22,867 bases of DNA, taken from contig JBHHZP010000048.1 of the NCBI GenBank assembly GCA_046758085.1, positions 1 through 22,867 of the forward strand. The letters are read 5' to 3'. Below the pieces are notes generated by a model, which was not told the origin of the DNA, did no database searches, and worked only from the letters and a program-made list of their open reading frames with translations. Of the stretch, positions 1 through 7,113 are shown one piece after another. Origin of the DNA: VRUB01 sp046758085. Its GTDB lineage: Bacteria; Pseudomonadota; Gammaproteobacteria; Acidiferrobacterales; SPGG2. Position 1 is the stretch's first letter; every line of letters begins with the position of its first letter. Made by a program: the position numbers and the translations under genes.

Positions 1-165
1 GATGGACGACTCCAGGGATGGAGGAGGTAGGACCGCGTCGGGAACAGCGGTCGAGATACACGGTCGCAGCAGATAGCTGGTGGGAAATGCAGGCTAGATG
101 CCGTGGCACGCATGGTTGCCGAGCTGAATTGCCGCTTCGCGCCATTAATTTAAGTGTAGATAACG

Positions 166-194
166 ATTGAATTTGCGGGGTGAGGCCCAATCTA
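166..194 (+). promoter_or_regulatory. Probable sigma-32 heat-shock promoter of htpX
   Basis: A -35-like ATTGAAT (166-172) is followed after 13 nt by CCCAATCTA (186-194), which matches the sigma-32 -10 consensus CCCCATNTA at all but one base. The predicted start near 201 leaves a leader of about 50 nt before htpX, which has a GGAG ribosome site at 241-244. HtpX is a heat-shock protein in Escherichia coli, so the site fits the gene. Inferred from sequence only. Confidence 0.6.
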
Positions 195-251
195 TGTGCC
201 AGGGCCTGGTCCAAGGCATGTACCCTCACGGCGTATTAATGGAGTAACGCT

Positions 252-1130
252 ATGAAACGAATCTCCTTGTTTTTGATGACCAACATCGCGGTGCTGGTAA
301 TTCTCAGTGTATCGATGCGGTTGCTGGGAATAGAAGGCCTTCTGAACGAACAGGGCGTCGCGCTGGATTACAACTCACTGCTGATCTTCGCGGCCGTTAT
401 CGGATTTGGAGGCTCGTTTTTTTCCCTGGCCGTTTCAAAATGGGCGGCAAAGCGCATGACGGGCGCACGCGTAATCGAGCGGCCGGCGAACTCGGCGGAA
501 GCCTGGCTGGTGGATACGGTCAAGCATCACGCGCAGCGTGCCGGTATCGGTATGCCGGAGGTCGCCATCTACGATGCGCCTGACATAAACGCGTTTGCCA
601 CCGGAATGAGCCGTAACAATGCTCTTGTGGCGGTAAGTACCGGGCTGCTGCACTCGATGACGCGTGAGGAGGCCGAAGCGGTGGTCGGGCACGAAATCAC
701 CCACGTTGCCAACGGCGATATGGTAACGCTTGCCTTGATCCAGGGCGTGGTGAACACTTTTGTCATCTTTCTATCGCGCATAGTCGGATTCGTCGTCGAC
801 AGAGTCATATTCAAGACTGAGCGTGGCTACGGTCCGGGTTTCTGGATCACTACGATTGTTGCGCAAATTGTGCTTGGAATTCTAGCGAGCGCGATCGTGA
901 TGTGGTTCAGTCGTCGGCGCGAGTTCCGTGCGGATGCCGGCGGCGCTGCGCTAGCCGGGCGCGGGAACATGATTGCGGCGCTCGAGCGTCTGCAAATGAG
1001 TGCGCAGCCCCCATATCTGCCGGAGCAGATGGCCGCGTTCGGTATTTCGGGCGGCATCGGCCAGGGCCTAAAACGGTTCTTCATGTCGCATCCACCGTTG
1101 GAGGAGCGCATCGCCGCGTTGCAGCGATAA
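252..1130 (+). CDS. htpX: Membrane zinc metalloprotease HtpX
   Basis: HtpX is an inner-membrane M48-family protease that degrades misfolded membrane proteins together with FtsH. The 292-residue product has the usual family length. Two hydrophobic helices lie near residues 5-24 and 40-62, the catalytic HEITH motif is at 147-151, further membrane segments are near 162-183 and 198-219, and the REFRADAGGA block supplies the third zinc ligand, probably Glu224. The C-terminal MSHPPLEERI signature is intact. The ATG at 252 is chosen because GGAG lies about 7 nt upstream and the N terminus aligns with the family. It stands alone, convergent with the DUF1223 gene 35 bp away, behind a candidate sigma-32 promoter. 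Identification is firm. Confidence 0.97.
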   Translation: MKRISLFLMTNIAVLVILSVSMRLLGIEGLLNEQGVALDYNSLLIFAAVIGFGGSFFSLAVSKWAAKRMTGARVIERPANSAEAWLVDTVKHHAQRAGIGMPEVAIYDAPDINAFATGMSRNNALVAVSTGLLHSMTREEAEAVVGHEITHVANGDMVTLALIQGVVNTFVIFLSRIVGFVVDRVIFKTERGYGPGFWITTIVAQIVLGILASAIVMWFSRRREFRADAGGAALAGRGNMIAALERLQMSAQPPYLPEQMAAFGISGGIGQGLKRFFMSHPPLEERIAALQR

Positions 1131-1165
1131 GCCTCATGACGGTCAAGGACGAACGTTCGCCTCGC

Positions 1166-1960
1166 TTATCGGCACACCGGCAGGGCGAGGGCCTGCAAGA
1201 TATCGCCGGAGTGGCGATCCTGAACGAAGGCCACCACACCAAGGTTGTCGGTGACCCAGCGTTGCGGTAGGCGCAAATCCTGCGCCAGGTCCACGCCCAG
1301 CTCCGAGGTGATTGGCAATGGCCCGATAAACTGGCGTGCCACGAAGCTGTGGTGCAAGGTTCGCCCCGCATTCTCGCCGGCGTGCACTGCGCGGATAAGA
1401 TTGTTTTCGTAGATCACCAGATAGGCATCAGCGTTGCGTCTGTGCACGGGCTTGGGCACACGCGCTTTGCCTGCGATCTCGAGAAGATCGGATTGCGTGC
1501 GGTGAAGGCTCAAGCGAATGCTGGCGCGCGCTGCGGTCCCGTTGATGCGTGCGAGTTCCTCGGTCAGGTGCCGCCCGCGCGCCCAGCCGCGGAAATCTCT
1601 ACCGTTCAAGAGAACCTGCGGCGTGTAGATTGTCCGCAGGTGATTGAGGGCCCCGAACCGGCGCTGGCGCACGGTGAATCTTTGCTGCGAGAAGGGGTCT
1701 TGCCAACCGAGGTAATTCCAGTAGTCCACGTGCAGCGCGAGCGCCACTACGCGATCGGCCGCGTACCCACGTGCGGGCAATGCGCCCAGCCACTCGTCGG
1801 CCGGTGGGCAACTGCTGCAGCCTTCAGACGTGTACAGCTCGAGTAGAGCCACAGTATTCTTTCCGCTCGCGGCACTACAGGAGATCGTGCGCGCGGAATG
1901 AGCGGCACCATTTAGCCCCAGCGCGATGGCTATTACCAGGAAGATCAACGATGGGCGCAT
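1166..1960 (-). CDS. DUF1223 thioredoxin-fold secreted protein
   Basis: This 264-residue protein belongs by sequence to the DUF1223 family, whose role is not established. It begins with a hydrophobic signal peptide (about residues 1-22, ending near AAHSA). A thioredoxin-like start follows: a beta-strand region ending in the motif EGCSSCPPAD, with Cys48 and Cys51 forming a CxxC pair, then the family blocks HVDYWNYLGWQDPF and YTPQVLLNG. An exported, possibly redox-active, periplasmic protein is the reasonable inference. The start ATG at 1960 gives a complete signal peptide, although no strong ribosome site is visible. It is convergent with htpX and divergent from the msrPQ region, so it is probably monocistronic. 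Confidence 0.9.
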   Translation of the reverse strand: MRPSLIFLVIAIALGLNGAAHSARTISCSAASGKNTVALLELYTSEGCSSCPPADEWLGALPARGYAADRVVALALHVDYWNYLGWQDPFSQQRFTVRQRRFGALNHLRTIYTPQVLLNGRDFRGWARGRHLTEELARINGTAARASIRLSLHRTQSDLLEIAGKARVPKPVHRRNADAYLVIYENNLIRAVHAGENAGRTLHHSFVARQFIGPLPITSELGVDLAQDLRLPQRWVTDNLGVVAFVQDRHSGDILQALALPVCR

Positions 1961-2091
1961 TTACCGAGTCCAAGTCCGTCGTGTGCCGATTGTGACATCC
2001 TATCCGCGAAATGAAAAACCACGGTAAGCCTGAGGTTTTGACATCCGTAGGTCACGACCAACGTGTGCCGGCGTTTGAAGTGTAGCTACGA

Positions 2092-2109
2092 GATGGCAGC
2101 AGTGCCATC
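2092..2109. repeat. Perfect 7-bp inverted repeat upstream of msrP
   Basis: GATGGCA (2092-2098), a GCAG loop, and TGCCATC (2103-2109) form a perfect dyad in the 314-bp gap between the DUF1223 gene and msrP. No T-tract follows, so it is not a standard terminator; it could be an operator or an mRNA hairpin. It lies just upstream of the possible small ORF at 2128. The rest of the gap holds a direct repeat TGACATCC (1993-2000 and 2039-2046) and no convincing promoter. Confidence 0.4.
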
Positions 2110-2127
2110 ACTTTCGGGAGGTGGCGC

Positions 2128-2226
2128 ATGCAGCGTAAAACCAATACAGTATGGGCACTGGTCGGCTGTGGAACTGTAACGGGTATTGGCGGTCGGATAG
2201 ATCGGTCAAGTTCTCGATGGTCGTAG
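2128..2226 (+). CDS. Possible 32-residue small protein or leader peptide
   Basis: An ATG at 2128 follows a strong ribosome-binding site, GGGAGG at 2116-2121 with 6-nt spacing, and opens a frame of 32 codons ending with TAG at 2224-2226. The product has a basic start (MQRKTN), a short hydrophobic glycine-rich middle (VWALVGCGTVTGIG) and an Arg/Ser-rich end. I recognise no family. It lies 48 nt before msrP on the same strand, so it could be a leader peptide or a chance frame. The support is the ribosome site and position only, hence low confidence. Confidence 0.22.
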   Translation: MQRKTNTVWALVGCGTVTGIGGRIDRSSSRWS

Positions 2227-2274
2227 CGCTGCGGACACCGGCCGCACAAAGCACGTATACGGAAGGGGAGGCCC

Positions 2275-3249
2275 ATGTTGCTGATCAAGCAGGCAACGGA
2301 TATCAAGAGTTCCGAAATAACCGATAAAAAGCTCTTCTCAGAACGACGACGTTTCCTGCGAACGGCAGCGGCGACGGGCGCCGGATTGGCGTCCTCGGCG
2401 CTGTGGTTGCCAGCGTCGGTGCAAGCCGGGGAGAAGCTGAGCGGCGTGCGCAAAACCGATTATAAGATTGACGAGAAGCTGACGCCGTATGAATACATCA
2501 CCAGCTACAATAACTTTTACGAATTCGGCACGGACAAGAGCTCGCCAGCGAAGTTCGCCAAGAAAATGAAAACCCGCCCCTGGAGCGTGGTGGTAGAGGG
2601 CGAAGTGAATAAACCGGGCACGTACGATATCGATGACTTCATCAAGCCGTACGCCCTGGAAGAACGTATTTACCGGCTCCGTTGCGTCGAGGCCTGGTCA
2701 ATGATCGTGCCGTGGGTAGGATTTCCGCTGGCCGACGTGATTAAGCGCTTCGAGCCTAACTCGCGCGCCAAGTATGTGCAGTTCGTGACGTTGCATGACC
2801 CCGAGCAGATGCCGGGCCAGAAGCCAGGCCTGTTTGGCGGCGGGCTCGATTGGCCGTATCGAGAAGGCCTGCGGATCGATGAAGCGATAAATCCGCTGAC
2901 GCTGCTTGCGGTCGGTCTCTACGGCGAGGTGTTGCCAAACCAAAACGGCGCTCCGTTGCGGCTCGTGGTGCCGTGGAAGTACGGCTTCAAGAGTATCAAG
3001 TCCATCGTAAAGATGCGTTTCGTGGAAAAACAGCCCGCTACGACCTGGAACATGGCAGCATCGTCAGAGTACGGGTTCTACTCGAACGTCAATCCGAATG
3101 TCGACCACCCGCGATGGAGTCAGAAGGCGGAACGGCGTATCGGCGAGGATTCCTGGTTTACGCCGAAGCGCAAGACCCTCATGTTCAACGGCTACGCGGA
3201 TCAGGTTGCCCAACTCTACACAGGGATGGATTTAAAGAAACACTTCTAA
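2275..3249 (+). CDS. msrP: Periplasmic methionine sulfoxide reductase, catalytic subunit MsrP
   Basis: MsrP (formerly YedY) is a molybdopterin enzyme of the sulfite oxidase fold that reduces methionine sulfoxide in oxidised periplasmic proteins. The 324-residue product starts with a Tat signal: the twin arginine pair at residues 24-25 followed by FLR at 27-29, and a hydrophobic stretch ending near VQA at 49-51. The molybdenum-ligating cysteine is Cys137 in RLRCVEAWSM. Other family blocks are EQMPGQ, IGGG-like FGGGLDWPY, NGAPLRLVVPWKYGFK and YANVNP-like YSNVNPNVDHPRWSQ. A purine-rich ribosome site (GGAAGGGG, 2260-2267) precedes the ATG. msrQ begins 19 nt downstream, so the pair is an operon. 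Identification is firm. Confidence 0.97.
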   Translation: MLLIKQATDIKSSEITDKKLFSERRRFLRTAAATGAGLASSALWLPASVQAGEKLSGVRKTDYKIDEKLTPYEYITSYNNFYEFGTDKSSPAKFAKKMKTRPWSVVVEGEVNKPGTYDIDDFIKPYALEERIYRLRCVEAWSMIVPWVGFPLADVIKRFEPNSRAKYVQFVTLHDPEQMPGQKPGLFGGGLDWPYREGLRIDEAINPLTLLAVGLYGEVLPNQNGAPLRLVVPWKYGFKSIKSIVKMRFVEKQPATTWNMAASSEYGFYSNVNPNVDHPRWSQKAERRIGEDSWFTPKRKTLMFNGYADQVAQLYTGMDLKKHF

Positions 3250-3268
3250 CGATTATATCAACGATTAG

Positions 3269-3946
3269 ATGTCAGCCGATCCGCGAACACTGGCCGCCGC
3301 ACAAAGCCAGCAAAGCACACCTTTACTGACGCAAGCACAGTGGGTACGTTGGGTTGTAAAACCCATTATTTTTGTTGTGAGCTTGGTGCCGATAACGTTG
3401 CTGGTATGGGACGGTGTGGCGAACAACCTCGGCGCCAACCCCGTCGAGACGATCAGACTGTATACGGGGGACTGGACGCTGCGGTTCTTGCTTATCACGC
3501 TTGCGGTTACACCATTGCGTCGCATTACGGGTTGGAATGCCATGCTTCGGCTGCGTCGCATGTTAGGCTTATTTGCATTTTTCTACGCCTGTCTGCATTT
3601 CGTAAGTTATATCTGGCTCGACCAGTTCTTCGCGCTCGACGCGATAATTGAGGACATATTGGACCGTCCATATATCACCGTAGGTGTGGCGAGCTTCCTG
3701 CTGCTGATTCCGCTGGCGGTGACGTCGACCAACGGGATGGTAAGACGCCTGGGCGCGAAGCGCTGGCAGCGACTGCACCGTTTGGTATATGTCATCAGCA
3801 TCGGCGGGGTCATCCACTTCCTGTGGTTGGTGAAAAGCGACATCTCCCAGCCCGTGATCTATGGGGCAGTGCTGGCCCTATTGCTGGGCTACCGGGCAAT
3901 TTGGGCGTTGCGCGGGTCCGCCCGCGGCAAGGCCGGCCGCCGCTGA
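3269..3946 (+). CDS. msrQ: Heme-binding membrane subunit MsrQ
   Basis: MsrQ (formerly YedZ) is an inner-membrane b-type cytochrome of the ferric-reductase-like family that passes quinone-pool electrons to MsrP. The 225-residue protein has several membrane segments (about residues 28-48, 65-84, 95-115, 130-150, 165-185 and 190-213). Candidate heme-ligand histidines lie in the helix reading FYACLHFVSYIWLD, in RLHRLVYV and in GVIHFLWLVKSD, all family-typical. The N-terminal 25 residues are a soluble, Gln-rich lead-in. The ATG at 3269 lacks a strong ribosome site, so translation may depend on coupling to msrP, whose stop is 19 nt upstream. The C terminus is a basic tail (RGSARGKAGRR). Confidence 0.95.
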   Translation: MSADPRTLAAAQSQQSTPLLTQAQWVRWVVKPIIFVVSLVPITLLVWDGVANNLGANPVETIRLYTGDWTLRFLLITLAVTPLRRITGWNAMLRLRRMLGLFAFFYACLHFVSYIWLDQFFALDAIIEDILDRPYITVGVASFLLLIPLAVTSTNGMVRRLGAKRWQRLHRLVYVISIGGVIHFLWLVKSDISQPVIYGAVLALLLGYRAIWALRGSARGKAGRR

Positions 3947-4058
3947 TAACCCGCCCCTCCGTTACCCCTGACAGCAAGGATCTGCCTGCACCTCGCCCGC
4001 GATTGCAGTCGCTGCCAATCGGCGATTGTATGCGCGTGCCTTGGAGGCGTGGCCGGCT

Positions 4059-4088
4059 CTTGAAATGGGCGTGCGCAGGGCGGATATT
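4059..4088 (+). promoter_or_regulatory. Possible weak sigma-32 promoter of hslVU
   Basis: A perfect sigma-32 -35 element, CTTGAAA (4059-4065), lies in the 284-bp gap before hslV. Fourteen bases later GCGGATATT (4080-4088) matches CCCCATNTA poorly, keeping only C2, the central AT and a following T. hslVU is heat-induced in Escherichia coli, which favours the site, but the -10 is weak. Confidence 0.3.
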
Positions 4089-4145
4089 GCTCATTAACGG
4101 ATGCCATCGAGCGCGCGGCAAGGTGCGGCGTGCCCGCGAGGGCAT

Positions 4146-4174
4146 TTAACGCTCAAATCCCCATTGGTTACAAT
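4146..4174 (+). promoter_or_regulatory. Candidate sigma-70 promoter of hslVU
   Basis: TTAACG (4146-4151; four of six matches to TTGACA) and TACAAT (4169-4174; five of six matches to TATAAT) are separated by 17 bp. The predicted start near 4181 leaves a leader of about 50 nt before the hslV start codon. Inferred from sequence only. Confidence 0.4.
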
Positions 4175-4230
4175 GGGCACACGGCGCTCGGGCCATCTTC
4201 CCGGTTTTCACTAACTCAGGGTACGCTACA

Positions 4231-4770
4231 TTGCACAGCTTTCACGGCACTACCATTGTCTCCGTAAGGAGGGGTGAGCGCGTCGTTATCGGCGGCGACG
4301 GCCAGGTGTCCGTGGGTAATACCATCATGAAGGGCAATGCCCGTAAGGTGCGCCGCCTATACAAGGACAAGGTGATCGCCGGCTTTGCCGGTGGTACGGC
4401 CGATGCCTTGACGCTGTTCGAGCGCTTTGAAGGAAAGCTGGAACAACACCAAGGCCATTTGCTGCGCTCTGCGGTCGAGCTGGCCAAGGACTGGCGTACC
4501 GATAAGCTGCTGCGTCGATTGGAAGCGATGCTGGCGGTGGCCGACAAGACCACCTCATTGATTATCTCGGGTAACGGGGATGTTATCGAGCCGGAGCAAG
4601 GTTTGATTGCGATCGGGTCCGGTGGTCCCTATGCGCAGGCGGCCGCACGCGCGTTGCTGGAGAACACCGAGCTCGATGCCCGCTCTATCGTGGAAAAGAG
4701 TCTCGCCGTTGCGTCACAGATCTGCGTCTTCACCAACAGTAATGTCACCATCGAGGAACTGACGGGCTAA
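4231..4770 (+). CDS. hslV: ATP-dependent protease subunit HslV
   Basis: HslV (ClpQ) is the threonine-peptidase barrel of the HslUV cytoplasmic protease, assembled as two hexameric rings. The 179-residue product matches the family along its full length: the nucleophile is Thr7, after a six-residue propeptide (MHSFHG), followed by TIVSVRRG, GGDGQVSVGNT, KGNARKVRRLY and AGFAGGTADA. The start is a TTG at 4231; no ATG or GTG lies upstream in a reasonable position and the next internal ATG would delete the active site, so TTG is well supported. The ribosome site is weak (CAGGG). hslU starts 2 nt after the stop, which shows translational coupling. Confidence 0.97.
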   Translation: MHSFHGTTIVSVRRGERVVIGGDGQVSVGNTIMKGNARKVRRLYKDKVIAGFAGGTADALTLFERFEGKLEQHQGHLLRSAVELAKDWRTDKLLRRLEAMLAVADKTTSLIISGNGDVIEPEQGLIAIGSGGPYAQAAARALLENTELDARSIVEKSLAVASQICVFTNSNVTIEELTG

Positions 4771-4772
4771 CC

Positions 4773-6125
4773 ATGGCTATGTCGGAGATGACACCGCGGG
4801 AAATCGTCCAGGAGCTGGACAAGCATATTATCGGTCAGACCAGCGCCAAGCGCGCGGTCGCGATTGCGCTGCGCAACCGCTGGCGACGCATGCAGGTACC
4901 TGACGAGGAGCTGCGCAACGAGATCATGCCGAAGAACATCTTGATGATAGGGCCTACCGGGGTCGGAAAAACCGAGATTGCCCGGCGCCTAGCACGGCTG
5001 GCCAATGCGCCGTTCGTCAAGGTAGAGGCCACGAAGTTCACGGAGGTCGGCTATGTGGGTCGAGAAGTAGACTCTATCATCCGTGACCTGGTGGACATGG
5101 CAGTCAAGATGACGCGCATGGAAGAGATGGAAAAGGTACGCCAGCGAGCCGAGGATGCAGCCGAAGACCGGATCCTGGACATCCTCTTACCCCCGGCCCG
5201 GGATATGGGGTTTGCCGTGGGCGCTGAAGCACCTAAAACGGCCAGCGACGGCGCCGGACGCCAGCGCTTTCGCAAGAAGCTGCGCGAGGGTGGCCTCGAT
5301 GAGCAGGAGATCGAGATCGAGCTCACCGTTCCCAACGTCGGCGTGGAAATTATCGCACCACCCGGCATGGAAGAGATGACCAGCCAGTTGCAGGGCCTGT
5401 TCCAGAACATGGGTGGGCGGCGCACGCGCGCACGCACGGTGAAGATCAAGGAGGCCAAGAAGCTGTTGGCCGAGGAAGAAGCGGCGCGGATGATCAACGA
5501 AGACGAAATCAAGCTGCGTGCTGTTGAACGGGTAGAGCAACACGGGATTGTGTTTCTGGACGAGCTCGACAAGATCGTCGGGCGCTCGGAGACGCGTGGC
5601 CCCGACGTTTCGCGCGAGGGCGTGCAGCGTGATCTTCTGCCCCTCGTCGAAGGGTGTACGGTCACCACAAAGTACGGCATGGTCAAGACCGATCATATCC
5701 TGTTCATCGCCTCGGGCGCATTTCATCTGGCCAAGCCGTCCGATCTTATCCCCGAGATGCAGGGGCGGTTACCCATCCGCGTGGAGCTGGATGCCCTCAC
5801 GGCGCAGGATTTCATTCGCATCCTCACAGAGCCCGATGCCTCGCTGACGGAACAGTACACTGCCCTGATGGCGACTGACGGCCTGGGGCTGGAGTTTGCC
5901 GAGGACGGTGTGCAGCGCATCGCCGAGGTGGCGTGGCAAGTCAACGAGAAAACCGAGAACATCGGCGCGCGGCGTCTGCACACGGTGATGGAGCGGCTGC
6001 TCGAGACCGTCTCGTTTGAAGCGGCCGACCGGACGGGTGAAAAAGTCACGGTGGACGCGGCCTACGTCGACGAGCATCTCGCAGACCTCGTCGGCGACGA
6101 AGACCTCGCGCGCTATATCCTGTAG
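4773..6125 (+). CDS. hslU: HslUV protease ATPase subunit HslU
   Basis: HslU (ClpY) is the AAA+ unfoldase that feeds substrates to HslV. The 450-residue product has Walker A GPTGVGKT at 60-67, the pore-loop block TEVGYVGREVDSI just after it, a helical I-domain (about 110-245), Walker B VFLDELDK at 260-267 and the C-terminal sensor-2 segment GARRLHTVMERLLE. It ends in DLARYIL, the tail that docks into HslV. The ATG at 4773 lies two bases after the hslV stop; an alternative ATG at 4779 is possible, but the first is better spaced from GAGGAA at 4753-4758. After the stop there is a short GGGGC/GCCCC hairpin (6190-6203) without a T-tract. Confidence 0.98.
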   Translation: MAMSEMTPREIVQELDKHIIGQTSAKRAVAIALRNRWRRMQVPDEELRNEIMPKNILMIGPTGVGKTEIARRLARLANAPFVKVEATKFTEVGYVGREVDSIIRDLVDMAVKMTRMEEMEKVRQRAEDAAEDRILDILLPPARDMGFAVGAEAPKTASDGAGRQRFRKKLREGGLDEQEIEIELTVPNVGVEIIAPPGMEEMTSQLQGLFQNMGGRRTRARTVKIKEAKKLLAEEEAARMINEDEIKLRAVERVEQHGIVFLDELDKIVGRSETRGPDVSREGVQRDLLPLVEGCTVTTKYGMVKTDHILFIASGAFHLAKPSDLIPEMQGRLPIRVELDALTAQDFIRILTEPDASLTEQYTALMATDGLGLEFAEDGVQRIAEVAWQVNEKTENIGARRLHTVMERLLETVSFEAADRTGEKVTVDAAYVDEHLADLVGDEDLARYIL

Positions 6126-6260
6126 CCCAGGCCCCGAGGTAGCCACGCACGCCGCCCGCGGTTGCGCCGTGACGCCCGCTCGCATGACGGGGGCCGTAGC
6201 CCCTGTGCCGTACCCCACTCGCCGAGCGCCGCACCTACCCTGCTGAGCTTGCTCGCAGCC

Positions 6261-6289
6261 CTTGAAATCTGTGCCGGCATCCCCATGTA
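6261..6289 (+). promoter_or_regulatory. Full-consensus sigma-32 promoter of hsp20
   Basis: CTTGAAA (6261-6267) and CCCCATGTA (6281-6289) are separated by 13 bp. Both boxes match the sigma-32 consensus (CTTGAAA and CCCCATNTA) at every position. Transcription would begin near 6296, giving a leader of about 100 nt before the small heat-shock gene. This is the clearest promoter in the window. Confidence 0.85.
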
Positions 6290-6370
6290 AATTTAGGTAA
6301 AAGATGGTTGAACGCCTGCGACAGAACGCATTTGTCGGACAGCAGGGCGGCTCAGCTAGATGAGCAATCA

Positions 6371-6391
6371 CCTTTAGAGTACAACAGGAGG
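6371..6391 (+). promoter_or_regulatory. Strong ribosome site of hsp20 with possible masking hairpin
   Basis: The ribosome-binding site AGGAGG (6386-6391) lies 5 nt before the hsp20 ATG. CCTTT at 6371-6375 can pair with GGAGG (6387-6391) as two G-C pairs, one A-U and two G-U pairs around an 11-nt loop. A weak hairpin over the ribosome site of a small heat-shock gene resembles RNA thermometers of the fourU type. This is a hypothesis; the stem is short. Confidence 0.3.
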
Positions 6392-6396
6392 CACAA

Positions 6397-6852
6397 ATGA
6401 CTACGTTGGTACCTAGCACCAAGAGCCGTAATCGTTTGGGGTGGTTTGACGAGGACTTCGATGACATCTTCGAGGGGTTTTTCCGGCCGATGCGAGTGTT
6501 CGAAGAGCCCCCGCAGCGCGGTCTCGTCCCCCCGGTGGACGTCAGCGAAAACGACAACGAGTACATGGTTCGCGCAGAGTTGCCCGGTGTAAAAAAGGAA
6601 GACATCAATGTGACGCTGGAAGACGGAGTGCTGACGATCAGTGGCGAGACCAAGAGCGAGACCGAAGAGAAGAAGGGCGGTCGCGTCATCCGGCAGGAGC
6701 GGCGTTACGGGAAGTACATGCGCAGCCTGCGGTTGGGGACGCAGGTCGATGAGCACAAGACCAAGGCCAAGTACAAGGATGGTGTGCTCGAGCTTGTACT
6801 GCCGAAAGCGGAGTCCGTCAAGCCGAAGCGCATCGCGGTGGACGTCGGTTAA
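6397..6852 (+). CDS. Small heat-shock protein, Hsp20/alpha-crystallin family
   Basis: This 151-residue cytoplasmic chaperone would hold unfolding proteins during stress for later refolding. After an N-terminal arm rich in Phe, Asp and Arg (about 1-45) comes the alpha-crystallin domain: PPVDVSENDNEYMVRAELPG near 46-65, then INVTLEDGVLTISGE, an acidic/basic loop, and the conserved KYKDGVLELVLPK near 125-137. The C-terminal IxI-type motif that docks oligomers is Ile146-Ala147-Val148. The ATG at 6397 follows an ideal AGGAGG. The gene is monocistronic: a consensus sigma-32 promoter lies about 110 nt upstream and an intrinsic terminator begins 31 nt after its stop. Family assignment is firm; no specific gene symbol is justified. 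Confidence 0.96.
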   Translation: MTTLVPSTKSRNRLGWFDEDFDDIFEGFFRPMRVFEEPPQRGLVPPVDVSENDNEYMVRAELPGVKKEDINVTLEDGVLTISGETKSETEEKKGGRVIRQERRYGKYMRSLRLGTQVDEHKTKAKYKDGVLELVLPKAESVKPKRIAVDVG

Positions 6853-6883
6853 CACGGGTCCACGTCCAAGCAATTCTCATAAT

Positions 6884-6907
6884 GGCCGCGTATGCGGCCT
6901 TTTTTTT
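6884..6907 (+). terminator. Intrinsic terminator of hsp20
   Basis: GGCCGC (6884-6889), loop GTAT, GCGGCC (6894-6899) and eight T residues (6900-6907) form a textbook intrinsic terminator 31 nt after the hsp20 stop. The 206 bp from here to argB show no further recognisable element. Confidence 0.93.
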
Positions 6908-7113
6908 GGCTTCAGGCCGGGGCTCGAACGCAATCCAAATCATCGCCGGCCGCAGTCTGCGCGGGCACAAGTCCGGGCAGGTGCGAGACGCCGCTGGCAA
7001 TGCGAGGCGGGCTCATGTTCGCTGGACGGCGCCCGCTTACGGGCTGACTTCGCCTGCGAATTGCGGTAACTTGCAGACGAACCGAAGCGAGCGGCACGAT
7101 TAACAAGAATATC

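Noticed and set aside
1..251. Possible end of an upstream gene at the left edge
   Set aside because: Frame 3 stays open for about 56 codons to a stop near 170, but the peptide matches nothing I recognise and lacks a visible start; a small CTCCA-GGGA-TGGAG hairpin (10-23) is too short to interpret.
6190..6203. GGGGC-CGTA-GCCCC hairpin after hslU as a terminator
   Set aside because: The stem is only 5 bp and no T-tract follows, so I cannot call an intrinsic terminator.
5769..6689. 306-codon minus-strand frame across the end of hslU and the start of hsp20
   Set aside because: It lies antisense to two firmly identified genes, is Ser/Arg-rich, spans the hsp20 promoter, and resembles no family; it is a shadow frame of GC-rich coding DNA.
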